DNA of 64,000 nucleotides from Trichoplusia ni (lineage: Eukaryota > Arthropoda > Insecta > Lepidoptera > Noctuidae): the NCBI RefSeq assembly GCF_003590095.1, contig NC_039505.1, positions 1,240,001 through 1,304,000 on the forward strand, given 5' to 3'. Position numbers and translations under genes: made by a program. Of this stretch, positions 33,465 to 44,872 are shown in pieces. Position 1 is the stretch's first letter, and each line of letters opens with the position of its first letter. The notes beneath the pieces were generated by a model. The model saw only the letters and a list, made by a program, of their open reading frames with translations. It ran no database searches and had not been told where the DNA came from.

Positions 33465-33885
33465 GTAACTAATTATCTAATTTTATGGCACAATTAAAAC
33501 AATATGAAGAAAATCTGTATTACTAAAAATTCATAATTACATTGTAAATAATTAAAAACTAATTATCAAACTGTTTGACACAATTAACACAATGTGTAGA
33601 AAAAATTGTTACTTCTTTATTGTTACTTTGTTAATAATGAATAATTAATTATCAAACTGTATGACACAATATCACTACGTGTTGGAAATTTGTCTTACTC
33701 AAAATCCATAGTTACATTGTTAAAAGCCAATGGTTAAGTATCAAATGGCACAAGTTGCAGGAAATTTGTGTGACTTAGAAAAAGTAATAGTTACATTGAT
33801 GTCAAAAAGAGCACAAATTTGTAATTAATAGTCAATCATGAAATTGGTGGACACAGTGTCCACAATATGTAGAACATTTGATAAA
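33465..33885. repeat. Degenerate ~88-bp tandem repeat, about five units
   Basis: Recurring blocks of the form ACTAATTATCAAACTGTTTG, GACACAATTAACACAATG, GTTACATTGTTAA occur at about 33468, 33557, 33643, 33730 and 33820. Units are 85-95 bp and clearly diverged from each other. Confidence 0.65.
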
Positions 33886-34030
33886 GATAAAGATATATTT
33901 ATTTGCATAAACATGTGTAACATAACATAAAATTTGTTCATTTGTTCCACTTAAAAACTCATATTACATTAATCTGAGTAATAGAACAAAGATAAAGAAG
34001 TATTTATTTGCATAAAACTTGTGTTAAACA
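33880..34030. repeat. Imperfect ~110-bp duplication
   Basis: GATAAAGATATATTTATTTG with GCATAAACATGTGT near 33885 recurs as GATAAAGAAGTATTTATTTG with GCATAAAACTTGTGT near 33990. Confidence 0.6.
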
Positions 34031-34309
34031 TTTTTTAATGTGGTGAAAATATAAGGATAATATAAGCATCAACATGTTCTGCCCTTTTGGCTTACAAATG
34101 TGGTATTTAGTAAAAATTTGTTAATTACTACAGACTAATTTTATAAAAAATGAAAATTAATAGTAGATTAATAGAATGTGTATGACAGAATATATGGAAA
34201 ACAAATATAGATAGTAATATTAGGATAATATGCCACTATAAATAGATATCTTAATAATTATAAAGCCTTAACCGTTATTCATCATATCCAGGATTATAAG
34301 ATGTACCCA

Positions 34310-34530
34310 TTACGACGACCTCCGTGGTAGAGTGGCGTGAGCACCGGTTTCAAGGTGTCGCTAGCTTTGAGGTCCCGGGTTCGATCCCCGGTCGGGTCAA
34401 TGTAAAAATTCACAATTTTACATTGTCTTGGGTCTGGGTGTTTGTGGTACCTTCGTTGTATCTGAATTCCATAACACGAGTGCTTTAGCAACTTACTTTG
34501 GGTTCAGAACAATAATAAATAAATAAATAA
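34310..34530 (+). mobile_element. tRNA-derived SINE
   Basis: The head resembles a tRNA with A box TGGTAGAGTGGCG and B box GGTTCGATCCCC (about 34376-34395). A tRNA-unrelated body follows and the tail is AATAAATAAATAAATAA. No acceptor stem closes, so this is not a tRNA gene. RNA polymerase III would transcribe it and a partner LINE would mobilise it. Confidence 0.82.
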
Positions 34531-34641
34531 ATGCGGACAACATCACATACATTGTTCTGAACCCAAAGTAAGTTGCTGAAGCACTTGTGTTATGGAATTC
34601 AGATACAACGAAGGTACCAATGTATGTGATGTTGTCCGCAT
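34531..34641 (-). repeat. Inverted SINE fragment in 23-bp inverted arms
   Basis: 34554-34618 is a near-perfect reverse copy of the SINE body at 34449-34512. It is flanked by perfect 23-bp inverted arms at 34531-34553 and 34619-34641 (ATGCGGACAACATC and its complement). Confidence 0.88.
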
Positions 34642-34653
34642 ATATACTATATA

Positions 34654-36645
34654 CTAGCTTTTGCCCGCGACTTCGTTCGCGTGTAATAGCGACTTTCGGC
34701 AGAAAAGATAGCTGTGTCCGCGAATCTGTTAGCGTGTAACTCCTTCTGTTATTAAGTTAATGTATTGGTAATATTGTTTAGAGCACGTTTACATGAGGCT
34801 TAAACTATATTGGAAGTTGTTGCGTCCGGCACGTGAACATAAAGATTTCTAGAACTGCTAACCCGGGAAAGAGCAACGTATAACCGACCATGCGAGAAAC
34901 AACTGACACCGAGATCTAGTCCGGCAACACGAAAAGTCTGCCCTTGAGCTTTATTAATTGTCATTGCATAACACACCGATACCGGGAATTGCGTTCTTTT
35001 AAATTGGAACGGAAAATTATTTGGTATAATGGGTATTCTGGGGATATAGACGGTTTCTCCTTCACCGCAACCTGTTAAAATTTGAGCCTTGATTATATTT
35101 TGTTGCAACTGGGTTACTTTCAGTCGAGTTCCATTGCAAAGTTGTGGTGGTCTTAAATTTCGGAGTAGAATAATCGGAATGCCAATTTTTAAACAAATTT
35201 CATGAGAAGGAAGTCCGGGCATATTTAAAGAATTTAAGAATTCTATCGGGTAGGTAATTAGTGGCTTCTTGTTCATCGACCATTCTATTTATTGATCTAT
35301 AAACTTTGCTTTCCCCTGTAGATTTGACAGTATTTTGTTATTAATCTCAAATGCCTGATCATTGCGAGGAGATAAAATGGATCTTTCGCTGAGCCAAGTA
35401 TTGTCCCTATTTAATATATTTGTGACCGTAAACCGACGATACCAGATGTGTTTGAGATTGAACTATACAACATAATTCAGGCGTCAAAATGAGTTTTCCT
35501 TGGTGTAGTTGTGGATAGGTACCTTCACCAATCTTTAATAATGTATTAGAAAATTGACTATTATCTGGATTATCTCCAGTTCTCACTCGCATGTTTATAG
35601 TTAAATGCATCGATTGTATATCACGCCACAAATAAGAGCTGTTCAGGCAAGCCCTAACCTCATCAGCTCGGGTTCCCCGTAGTATTACCGGTAAGGTTTG
35701 TCGGAAATCACCACAAAATAAAACCGTGATACCGCCCATTGGTCGATCATTTTGTTTTGTATCCCTTAAAGTTCTGTCTACCGCTTCTACTCCTTTTCGA
35801 TGGGCCATCGTACACTCATCCCATATGATTAAATTACACTCGCGCATACCTTAGCTTTGTCGCTATTGCTTGAAATACTACAGGTTGGACTTTCCGTGCG
35901 ATCTAAATCAATTGGTATTTTAAACATAGTGTGAGCAGTTTTACCTCCTGGTAGCAATGTTGCAGCTATCCCTAATGAAGCCACGGCAAGAGCAATTTTA
36001 CCCTGGTTTTGAACGGAAGCTAATATTAATTTAGTAACCATATTGTCCCCAAATTATTTTGAACACTCTCGCACATGCGATCATAGACTGAACGTTGTTC
36101 TGCAGTCATCATTGGGACACCGCTTTCTAATGTCGTCAGCAGTTCCATTGGGTTGTAACCAATCTCTGCGGAATATTCCCTTTTAGTAACGTCTCCGACT
36201 GAGGTTGGTGTTGGCAATTTTGGCAAACCATATTCACATAGTAATTTACCGCCTACTGCTGTTAAGTCATCCTGAAGAGCCAATAAACACTGATTTATAG
36301 CAAGATCACGGACATTATCGTTAGTTGTGCCTTCATCATTGTGAGATATATTCCTAAGAAAGTCTTCTGCAAGTTTTTCTTTATATTTTTCCCATAATTG
36401 TATAGCATCTGACAAATTACAAAATGTTAGTAATGTTACAAATAAATGGCGTAACCATCGTGGATTATCACTAATACAGGATTCTGCTAAATCGTCATCC
36501 CAATGCTGATCATTTTCAAGCAAATGACGCGCTTGGCAAGCTTTTCTAAAATCTATAAATGAGGTTGGTCCTCGCACTGTGTGTAACAATAATCGCAAAT
36601 AGAAACACTCAGCGTTGTTAGGATGAACGGTATACAACGTATTAT
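34654..36645 (-). mobile_element. Helitron fragment (copy 2) with 3' terminus
   Basis: Minus-strand Helitron retaining its 3' end: hairpin CGCGA/TCGCG at 34666-34681 and terminal CTAG at 34654-34657. It carries the helicase half of RepHel and is truncated on the 5' side at about 36645. Confidence 0.88.
34800..36645 (-). pseudogene. Helitron PIF1-like helicase remnant (copy 2)
   Basis: Minus strand, pieces in order: pre-helicase region (36645-36026, VHPNNAECFYLRLLLHTVRGP), motif Ia region (36041-35829, GIAATLLPGGKTAH), motif II/III (35847-35407, LIIWDECTMAHR and GGITVLFCGDFRQTLPV), and motif V/VI (35276-34800, YAMTINKAQGQTFRVAGLD and GRLYVALSRVSSSRNLYV). Frames are broken near 36035, 35845 and 35410. 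The Walker A box is absent at exactly the same junction as in the copy at 1888-3058, so this cannot be an active helicase. Confidence 0.88.
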
Positions 36646-36845
36646 AAAGCATTTATAACACCATAATGTGCATTTGCTCACTACACAAACTCAATCACGC
36701 CACACACTCAATATACGCTCTCATTCACATACACACTGTCACACTTACACACTACCTGAATGGTTACCCACTTAAAGAGGCCACACATAATTATCTACAG
36801 CACTTATTTTCTTTCTTTCTTTATTTTCCTTTAATTTATATTGAG

Positions 36846-36911
<66 letters not shown>

Positions 36912-37487
36912 AATGCATAACATTAACACTATGTAACTTTGAATTGTTATAATTAATATCCCGTTTCATAATGAGAGAGACCTGGTACCCATAACACAAG
37001 TTTAATCTTAGCTTGGATACCAGAGATCAAAAAATTTGTAAACTACAATTTACTTGTAAGGTTTCATCTGGATGATATTGTTATTGTAACCTACTAATTC
37101 TGTACTACACAATGAGTCACAATGTAAATTATTATGTGGTAATAAATAAATTATTATTATTTTTATTATAATTTATTAACGAAAAATGTCTAAAACCCAA
37201 AAGAGCAAGAAGAAAACATTCTATCTATTTTTGATATCAATCGTTTATGGGAAGATATATTTCTATTTATGAATGAAGTTGACGAATACCTAGTCTAGAC
37301 CTTGTTTCAATCAATGAAAACAAACTGTTCTCATGACCTCCAGCAGACCTGTCAATACAACTTCAAATGCTACTACAGTTATCAAAGCGACGCGTGGCAC
37401 GCTGCAATTACAAAAAGAGTTCGTATATCTACATCAACCGAATTATTTAAGACAAAAAAATCACTATGCGAAACTATTTGAACTATA
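36646..37487. other. Non-coding, includes AT microsatellite
   Basis: No gene. It contains the (AT)n run at 36847-36906 and a stretch (36970-37180) with the look of an old LINE/SINE 3' end finishing in TTATTATTATT. Confidence 0.5.
36847..36906. repeat. (AT)n microsatellite
   Basis: About 29 uninterrupted AT dinucleotides. The IYIYIY peptides readable across it are artefacts. Confidence 0.97.
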
Positions 37488-39229
37488 CAGGGTGTAAGGG
37501 ACATCGTGTCGGTTATGGGGACCTGGAGTTCTAGACATGATTCCAGACCCCCCTGCGTTGGAATTTTTCATTGGTCTTTTCATGAAAATTGCATTTTTTT
37601 TTCGCGTTTTTTTAATTTTATGTGTCATAAAATCATTTTTCCTACGTATTTCAATAATATTTTCATAACGAAAGTAATTATTAAGCCGTTTTCACGAAAA
37701 AAGGCAATGTAAATGAAACACTAAAAACTGCTCCCGATCAGCTGATTCGTAAAGGTACTCGTCGGTCATCGCTCTCTCGCAAATCTAACCGAAAGTGACG
37801 TCAAAACCGAACCAATACATGAGCGTCAACCGTAAGAGATAGCGCAACTATTGCGCGCGCACTCGCACTCATTATTCGTAATCCTGCCTACTATTCCTTT
37901 AAAAAAAGCCGCGCGCTTTGTAGGCACCGCTAGCCGCCTTTGTCGACACCGCCAGCGCGCCGACAAACACCTACAGCGGTATCGGCGAGTGACGTACCTG
38001 TGACACTGGATAAAATAGTACATCGATTTTTGTTACACGGGTTCCATGTTATAAAATAAAAAATCACTTTCTCAGCGTTTATCAACTTATCGTACTACGA
38101 AATTTATTAAAACCTTTTATTATTAACAGTTTGTTATTGTTTAGAATTCTGTAGTTCTAAAACATGTTGTTATAAACAATAATTTATTTTTTCTAAAATT
38201 AAACTCTGTTTTGTTACTAATATCCATCATCTACTAATGAAATTCCTGCCTAAAAATTTTTATCATTTTTTTTCCTACGAACTGCTGAATAATTATTCCA
38301 GTCACATAAAACAATTATGTTCTTACACAAAAGTACATTTTGTGATTAATCAATTTGAAAGGTTTAAGTTAAGTACTTTATTGTCAAGAATAATTTTACG
38401 ATATTCACTTCGACCTCATGTAATTTATCGATAAAGAATCATAGGTACCTAGGTCCAACACTACTCAAAGGTAAAACCGAAAGTTCGGCTTTTTTCAAAA
38501 CAGTACCTATTTTTACTCAGTTTGTTCCTTACGCTAATCGAATGTGCATGTGCAATCGGGTAATTCGCGGACTAATTATCGTGTAGGCAGACAATTTTAT
38601 TGTGTTAAGTGATATAAGTGCGTGTGTTGTGTGTGTATTATTTAAATTACGATCCTAGTAGCTCGATAGGTTATTTTACCGCCCGGGAGAATGGCAACAT
38701 GCTAATGTGTTATGGCGAAGCACGTGGCAATGCAAGTCTCGCGATGAACATTTACTGGACGCGGTACTTTTTGCCCCGGGTTCAGCAGCAGATTTTTCGC
38801 CGCGCCAAAATTTGTGTGCACGTAGATGGCGGACATTTCGAACCTTATCTGGTTAGAAGTGAGCGAGATTAAGGTAAGAGTAGGTTTGATTTAATAATAC
38901 ACAAGACACAGATTGAAGTCAGAATAGTGTAAATTGATTGGTATTTTTTTTGTGATTGTTTTTCGTTACATCACAACATTTTTATAAAATGCGCGTGCGT
39001 TTCGAATGTTTCGATCGTGTCGCCGAGTGTCGCCCTCCTACTACATTACAGTTCGTGTAAGTACGTACGCTGAGCGTAAGGATCGCGCGGTAACCAATTC
39101 ATTGCGTGCTCAAAAATGACTAAATCTATAAATATTAATCTCCGACGGTAGCGGCTTCTTTAATATTAATTAACACGTTATTTTAAAGTCATTATGCGAC
39201 TTTGGTGGTACGGTGTTCCTTACACCCTG
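37488..39229 (+). mobile_element. Internally deleted mariner-type transposon
   Basis: 1.74-kb element bounded by short inverted repeats (CAGGGTGTAAGG at 37488, complement ending at 39229) and TA on both sides (37486-37487 and 39230-39231). The termini resemble those of the element at 11614 in the first bases (CAGGG). It holds only a remnant transposase (38618-38872) and a GC-rich stretch around 37740-38000. Confidence 0.8.
38618..38872 (+). pseudogene. Mariner-type transposase remnant: HTH joined to C-terminal tail
   Basis: 84 codons. FTARENGNMLMCYGEARGNA resembles the start of the DUF4817-type helix-turn-helix found in insect DDE_3 transposases, and VDGGHFEPYL resembles the very C-terminus of such proteins (compare CEGDYFERY at about 13060). 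The whole catalytic domain between them is missing. The joined frame is open, so it could still encode a small DNA-binding peptide. Its expression is unknown. Confidence 0.68.
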
Positions 39230-39399
39230 TATTTTTGAGAAAAGTCAACAGTAAAGATGGCGACAGCGGTTTGTTTGTCAGTACCATTGGAATTTAACGA
39301 AATGAATCCGCAATCTGATTTTGCGGATATATTTTGTCGACTCATTAATATTTTTTTATGTTTTATTATTCATATAAGGTTTTGTTCGAAATCTATACT

Positions 39400-39658
39400 T
39401 CTATACTTAATATATAAACCTGAAGAGTTTGTTTGTTTGTTTGTTTGTTTGTTTGAACGCGCTAATCTCAGGAACTACTGGTCCAAATTGAAAAAATCTT
39501 TTTGTGTGGAGTAGACAATTAATCGAGGAAGGCTTTAGGCTATAAACCATCACGCTGCGACTAATAGAAAAGAAAATGTGAAAAAAAAACAGGAGGGGTA
39601 TAAATCATAACTTACATCTTCTTCTACCCACGGGAACGAAGTCGCGGGCAACAGCTAG
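39400..39658 (+). mobile_element. Short non-autonomous Helitron
   Basis: Starts TCTATACTTAATATATAAAC, contains (GTTT)n and CTAATCTCAGGAACTACTGG, and ends ACGAAGTCGCGGGCAACAGC followed by TAG, so the terminus is CTAG at 39655-39658. Same family as 16717-16950 and 40928-41172. The gypsy element begins 14 bp downstream. Confidence 0.88.
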
Positions 39659-39671
39659 TTATTAATATAGA

Positions 39672-39977
39672 TGTCAGTGAAGTCATGAACACGAGAGCTG
39701 ATTTGACAACGAGGCGGAAGTGTTGTGACGTAACACTTCGACGGAGTCTAGCCAGTGTGCGCGCAAGCCGACTACAGTCTTATTTCACTGCTAGCCACCG
39801 TGCAGACAACATCGGTCTAGGAACCGTCTAACAACTCGTTGTGTTGATTGTTACTACATTGAAGTGTCCTAATAAATTAGTTCTTCGATCAAAATGTTTT
39901 GTTCATTGCTCGTGACCCAACTCCGCCTAATGTTTTCTGGAGAAGACTCTTACTCTGATCGGCCTCCTGTACCGACA
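39672..39977 (+). repeat. Gypsy 5' LTR
   Basis: Begins TGTCAGTGAAGTCATGAA and ends TGTACCGACA. It carries extra bases relative to the 3' LTR (around 39855-39870 and GTTCATTGCTCGTGACCC at about 39900). TCAGAAGTGGGCTCC directly after it is in the primer-binding-site position. Confidence 0.9.
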
Positions 39978-40066
39978 TCAGAAGTGGGCTCCGAGCAAAC
40001 GAACAAACATCGGACTGATATCACACCACGTGAAGAAAAGGCGACAAGCGGCGGTTATTATTCGAA

Positions 40067-40864
40067 ATGCAAAATTCGAATATGAAGGCTCTCATCGACG
40101 CGTTGAATAAGCCACAGCATTCTGCTGAGCGTGTGACACTCCCAGAATTTGATCCGGACAAAACGGATGCAGATGCACGTTCATGGAGTGCCACTTCCGA
40201 ACTTTGTTTTGCCGATGACCCGATGGAAGGCGGTTAGTTGATCGTCACTATCAGCAAAGCGCTCAAAGGAACAGCATCAGCGTGGCTATCCACAGTTTCG
40301 TACCCTGGTATGACATGGGCGGACTTTAAAGAATTGTTTATTGCAAGATTTGTGAGGACAGAGACACCTGCGGGTACTCTGATAAAATTAAGCAGTGACA
40401 AACCCAAAGAAGATGAGACTTTAGCTGCGTACGGCAGTCGTGTCTTGTCATTGCTATTCAATCGCTGGAAGAATTTTACCGTCGAACAAATGGTGGTGGC
40501 AACAACAGTCGCACACATTTCTCACTTCGATTCAAGACTGCAAAGAATGGCTTTTACTTCAGAGTTAGAGGATCGTCAGCGCTTTCAGCAAGAATTACAA
40601 GCTTTTACTTACCTGAAGCGCAAGTCAACTTCAGTTCCAGATCAGAAAACATTTGGAAATAAATGCTTTAAGACCTCTCAAGCATCCTCGACCAAATGTT
40701 TTCACTGTGGGAAAAATGGACACAAGCAGGTTGATTGTATTCATAATAGGAAATTCACAAAACCACCGAATACTCCAGCATTCATGATTCTGGCGCCGAG
40801 TGCTCACTCGTTAAAGAAAGTGTGTCACGTAAATTTAGTGGAAAACGTGAACAAAATGAAGTGA
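40067..40864 (+). pseudogene. Gypsy gag, one in-frame TAG
   Basis: The ATG at 40067 opens a frame through VTLPEFDPDKTDADARSW, broken by TAG at about 40235-40237, then open again to 40864: capsid-like region (TASAWLSTVSYPGMTWADFK, SYGSRVL-type helix) and one zinc knuckle CFHCGKNGHKQVDC near 40710. Structural protein of the particle. Confidence 0.88.
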
Positions 40865-40927
40865 CTTTAAAAGGCATTAGTCAGACGAGTGTGCACAGCA
40901 CTGTTCAGATTTCTCGTGTTGTTGAAA

Positions 40928-41172
40928 TCTATACTAATATATAAAGCTGAAGAGTTTGTTTGTTTGTTTAAACGTGCTAATCTCAGGAACTGCTGGACCA
41001 AATTGAATGGACCTTGAATAGACCATTCATCGAGAAAGGCTTTAGGCTATAAATCATCACGCTGCGACTAATAGGAGCTAAGATACAATGGAAAATGTGG
41101 AAAAAACAGGGTAGATATAAATCTTAACTTATATCTTCTAACCACGCGGACGAAGTCGCGGGCAACAGCTAG
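40928..41172 (+). mobile_element. Short Helitron inside gypsy
   Basis: Starts TCTATACTAATATATAAAGC, ends GTCGCGGGCAACAGCTAG. It separates gag from the protease remnant, so this Helitron family was still moving after the gypsy element landed. Confidence 0.9.
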
Positions 41173-41183
41173 TTGATAATAAT

Positions 41184-43780
41184 TTAATTGAGATATTATT
41201 TCATGTTTTACCCGATGCATATTTACAAAGCGACATAATGTTAGGCCGTGAAATATTGTTGCTAGGATTTAGTGTTAGTATGACCGCGACAAATTTTAAA
41301 ATTTCCAAAGTTGATACTGTAAGGTAGGTCTACCCTCGGATAATGTAGTGAGTGAAAACCTCACGTGACGCGACCTCAGTTAATAATTTTATGACAATTG
41401 ATACCGACGTGTCTTTAGATTATAAATTTGCGATAGTTTCTGTATTAACTCGTTATTCGGACTATTTATTACCGGTATGCCTAAAACGCGCGTAACTACG
41501 GGTGAACTTGTTATTCGTTTGATTGATCCTTCTTTGACTGTACAAAGGCGACCCTATAGGCTGAGTGTGGAAGAAAGAAAAATAATGCGTGTATGTGTAG
41601 ATGAGTTACTGCGTGCGAATATAATTCGATCTAGTAGTTCTCCGTTTGCTTACCCTGCTCTTTTAGTTAAAGAACGCGACGGTTCTGATAGAATGTGTGT
41701 ATTGATTACCGAGAGTTAAATAACAACACTGTTCCTGACCGGTATCCGTTACCACTTATCTCGGACCAAACATCACGGTTGCATGGTGCGCGTTATTTAA
41801 CGAAATAAGATTGTACATCAGGCTTTCATTTAATTCCAATTAATTGTGAGAAGTCTATACAACGTACCGCATTTATAACACCAGACGGCCAGTACGAATA
41901 TTTAACCATGCCATTTGGACTTCGAAATGCGATATCTGTTTTTCAACGGGCAATTATTAGGCTTGAGGTAATTTGGCGAATGATTACGTGATCGTGTACG
42001 TTGACGACATTTTGATTTACCCACACAACTGGAGTTCCTAGGCTGCGATGTCAAGTCAGGAGAGATTAGACCCAATCGTAGAAAAGTGGAAGCGCTATCT
42101 AGTATACCACCGTCCACCGTAACTCAGTTAAGGCAATTTATAGGCTTAGCGACATATTTCAAGCAGTTTGTGCATAACTTCTCTCGTATAATGGGCCCTC
42201 TCTATAGATTGACGTGTGATAAAGATCCTTTTTCTTGGCAACAGCGTCACGAAGATATTAAGAAAGAAATAATCTCAATTCTTACAAAAGAGCCAGATTT
42301 TATGATCTATGACCCCCAATACCCAGTAGAATTGCACACAGATGCGAGCTCTAAGGGCTCCAATCGTTCATGGTAGGCGAAGAGTTGTAGCATATTATTC
42401 ATTAAAATCATCTCGTAAAAAGATTGACTTGACGACGCGAGTCCATAGGTGGTGGGCGTACTTACAATGTTTTGATTTTGATGTCGTTTATATAATAAAG
42501 GCAAAGATATGGCACACGCAGACTTTTTATCGCGAATTCATCCCCCACCTCTTGATCGTACAGTTAATTTAGAGTCTATGCCTATAGTAGATTAGAAAAG
42601 AAAGAAGAAAGTTGTTAACTTTACCGAACTCTCTGGAAATTGTTTGCTTGCTGAACAAAAGCGTGACCCAGAAATATCTAAGCTCGTTTCTCATTTAACT
42701 AACGGACAGTTAAGTGACGATATAGCGAAAACATATGAAATTCGTAAAGGTATCCTCAATCGTAAAATCCAGCGTAACGGCCGCACTAAATTTTTACCGA
42801 TCCTTCCTAGAGCGATTAGATGGTCAGTAGTAAACAATGTCCATGAGTCACTTATTCATCTCGGTTATGATAAAACTTTAGAGAAGCTATATGACGTCAA
42901 CTGGTTTGAGGGAATGTCCCGTTATGTTAAGAAGTTTATTGACAATTGTGTTACATGTAAGGTAGCTAAATCACACTCGGGTAAGTAGAACCTCAGTTAC
43001 ATCCAATACCTAAAGTAGGTACGCCTTGGCATACGGTACACATAGACGCGACAGGAAAATTAAGCGGTAAAAACGATAAAAAAGAATAAGTATTCGTTCT
43101 TATTGATGCATTCACTAAATAAATTTTGGTGTTTCACACTGTTAAGATAGACTCGAAGAGCATTATTAAGGCAGTAAAAAATAGCGTAGCGTTATTTGGT
43201 AGTCCGACTCGGATAATTGCGGATCAAGAACGATGTGTCGCGAGTAAAGAGTTCTGTGACCTTAGTAACATTAATTTACACCTGATCGCGACGGGCGCTT
43301 AACGTGCGAATGGACAAGTATAGCGAGTAGTGTCAGTTTTAAAATCGTTGTTAACGACTGTAAGATCGTTCTTAGCAGGATTAATTGAGCGAAGTCCATC
43401 TTGCGATTAACTGCACGGTTAACCGAACGACGAAAGCTAGTCCACTAGAGTTACTAATAGGCAAGATTGCGCGTCCTCTATCATTGATGACGGCGGATGA
43501 TGTAGAACCTGATGAGATTGACTTGAATACTGTTAGAGAGAATGCCTTACGTAACATAGAGAGTGCAGCGACTTATAAAAAAACTAGGTTTGATAAGACG
43601 AAGGCGAGGCTTAATAAATTTACTGTGGGAGATTTTGTTTTGATTATGAACGAGGAGCGAAATCAAACAAAGTTAGATCCAAAGTTTAAAGGTCCGTTTG
43701 AGGTCATAGGAGTTCTTGACAGTGATCGTTATAATATAAGGCCAGTTGCGAAAAATACCGGAAAGTCAAGGTATAACTGA
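41184..43780 (+). pseudogene. Gypsy pol remnant (PR-RT-RH-IN)
   Basis: Pieces in order: protease end (VLPDAYLQSDIMLGREIL, 41200-41270), RT palm (RRPYRLSVEERK, 41545; YEYLTMPFGLRNA, 41895; DYVIVYVDDILIY, 41975), RNase H (FSWQQRHEDIKK and VELHTDASSKG, 42230-42360), integrase zinc finger (HESLIHLGYDK...CVTCKVAKS, 42840-42970), integrase core with IIADQERC (43215), and the C-terminal domain (FKGPFEVIGVLDSDRYNIRP, 43685-43745). Frames change at least six times. The protein is dead, but the second integrase Asp (in ADQ) is kept, unlike in the copy at 54974. Confidence 0.9.
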
Positions 43781-44416
43781 CGAAATTGAAGTAGAGCAAA
43801 GAAGTTCTGACGTTGGAGAGTACTAATTAAGTTTACATGATGATCGGACCGCACCAGAGGTTGTCGTGTAGCCGTAGCTCAATAGAAATCGGCGTCTACT
43901 AACTAAGTAGTCCGTGAGTACACGGTAAGCAGTCAACTCTGGGGGGGTCGGGTTTCAGTGGAAGCATGGAGTCCAGGGGAGACTCGGCGTTCCCATGTGG
44001 GGTTCGCATAATGATGAGTAACTGGAGGTTACTGGGCTATGCGTAGTCGTGATCACATGTAGAGCTTAAAGTTTTAATATATTAGGTTGAATTACATAGT
44101 CTCTTGTGAGATGATAACCGCGCTGGTAAAACGTCAGTTTCACTTTGAGTTTCCTTGTTATTGATTTTGATGTTTTAATATTGTAGAAGTTGCAATACAT
44201 TTTGATGTGAATTGTTTCCAAGTGTTGGTAATAATATCACTAGTTATGTTAAAATCGAATGTAGAGCTCTGTATTCTTGAGTTTAATTGACTCTTTATTT
44301 TGCAATCCTCAAACTGTTTTTTTTTGTGTATCATAGAAATGACTGAACAAATGATACTGTGTGATGAGTATTGTTTCAGAGCAACACACAGGGACGTGTG
44401 TCCCGTAGGATGGCCG

Positions 44417-44673
44417 TGTCGGTGAAGTCATGAATACGGGAGCTGATTTGACAACGAGGTGGAAGTGTTGTGACGTAACACTTCGACGGAGTCTAGCCAG
44501 TGTGCGCACGAGCCGACTACAGTCCTATTTCACTGCTAGCCGCCGTGCGGACAACATCGGTCTAGGAGCTGTCTAACGACTCGTTGTGTTGAAGTGTCCT
44601 ACTAATTTAGTTGTTCGATCAAAATATGTTTTCTGGAGAAGACTCTCACTCTAATCGGCCTCCTGTACCGACA
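44417..44673 (+). repeat. Gypsy 3' LTR
   Basis: 257 bp, begins TGTCGGTGAAGTCATGAA and ends TGTACCGACA. It is about 50 bp shorter than the 5' LTR and has scattered substitutions. Confidence 0.9.
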
Positions 44674-44729
44674 TAGATAATAATTTTCAAATTATTTTAG
44701 TTGTATAAAGTGATATTTGTGATAAAAGT

Positions 44730-44872
44730 GAGTTCCTTTGTAAAAAGGTACAATATCTAGGGCATGTAATATCCCAACACGGTGTGAAAACTGATCCGAA
44801 AAAGGACGAATGCGTCCAAAAGTTTCCTGTTCCAAAAAGTCCTCGAGACATTAAATCATTCCTAGGCCTTTT
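44730..44872 (+). pseudogene. Gypsy RT/RNase H boundary fragment
   Basis: Plus strand reads EFLCKKVQYLGHVISQHGVK, followed by TDPKKDECVQKFPVPKSPRD and SFLG: the connection between RT and RNase H of a different gypsy element. It is cut by the poly-T edge of the R1-like LINE at 44870. Confidence 0.88.

Larger units (their letters stand above)
29841..34299. other. Long non-coding AT-rich stretch, least TE-like part
   Basis: 4.5 kb with no motif-bearing ORF. It holds a small open frame ending at the TAG at 30212-30214, a GTGAGT donor-like site at 30302, strong hairpins (30462-30491, 30516-30544, 31774-31814), a degenerate tandem array (33465-33885) and a ~110-bp imperfect duplication (33880-34030). 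Introns or untranslated exons of a host gene are possible but unproven. Confidence 0.45.
39672..44673 (+). mobile_element. Ty3/gypsy LTR retrotransposon, complete but dead
   Basis: LTRs at 39672-39977 and 44417-44673 (TG...CA), flanked by the 4-bp target duplication TAGA (39668-39671 and 44674-44677). Internal order is gag, protease, RT, RNase H, integrase. A short Helitron interrupts it at 40928-41172. Many stops and frameshifts in pol and clear LTR divergence indicate an old insertion. Confidence 0.93.

Noticed and set aside
33465..33885. CRISPR-like array
   Set aside because: Units are long, diverged and without unique spacers, and the sequence is eukaryotic.
34350..34400. tRNA gene suggested by the GGTTCGATCCCC box
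   Set aside because: No closing acceptor stem and the sequence continues into a SINE body with an AATAAATAAA tail.
36666..36999. Two ORFs crossing the AT microsatellite
   Set aside because: The repeated IY peptides are products of the (AT)n run. No other coding signal.
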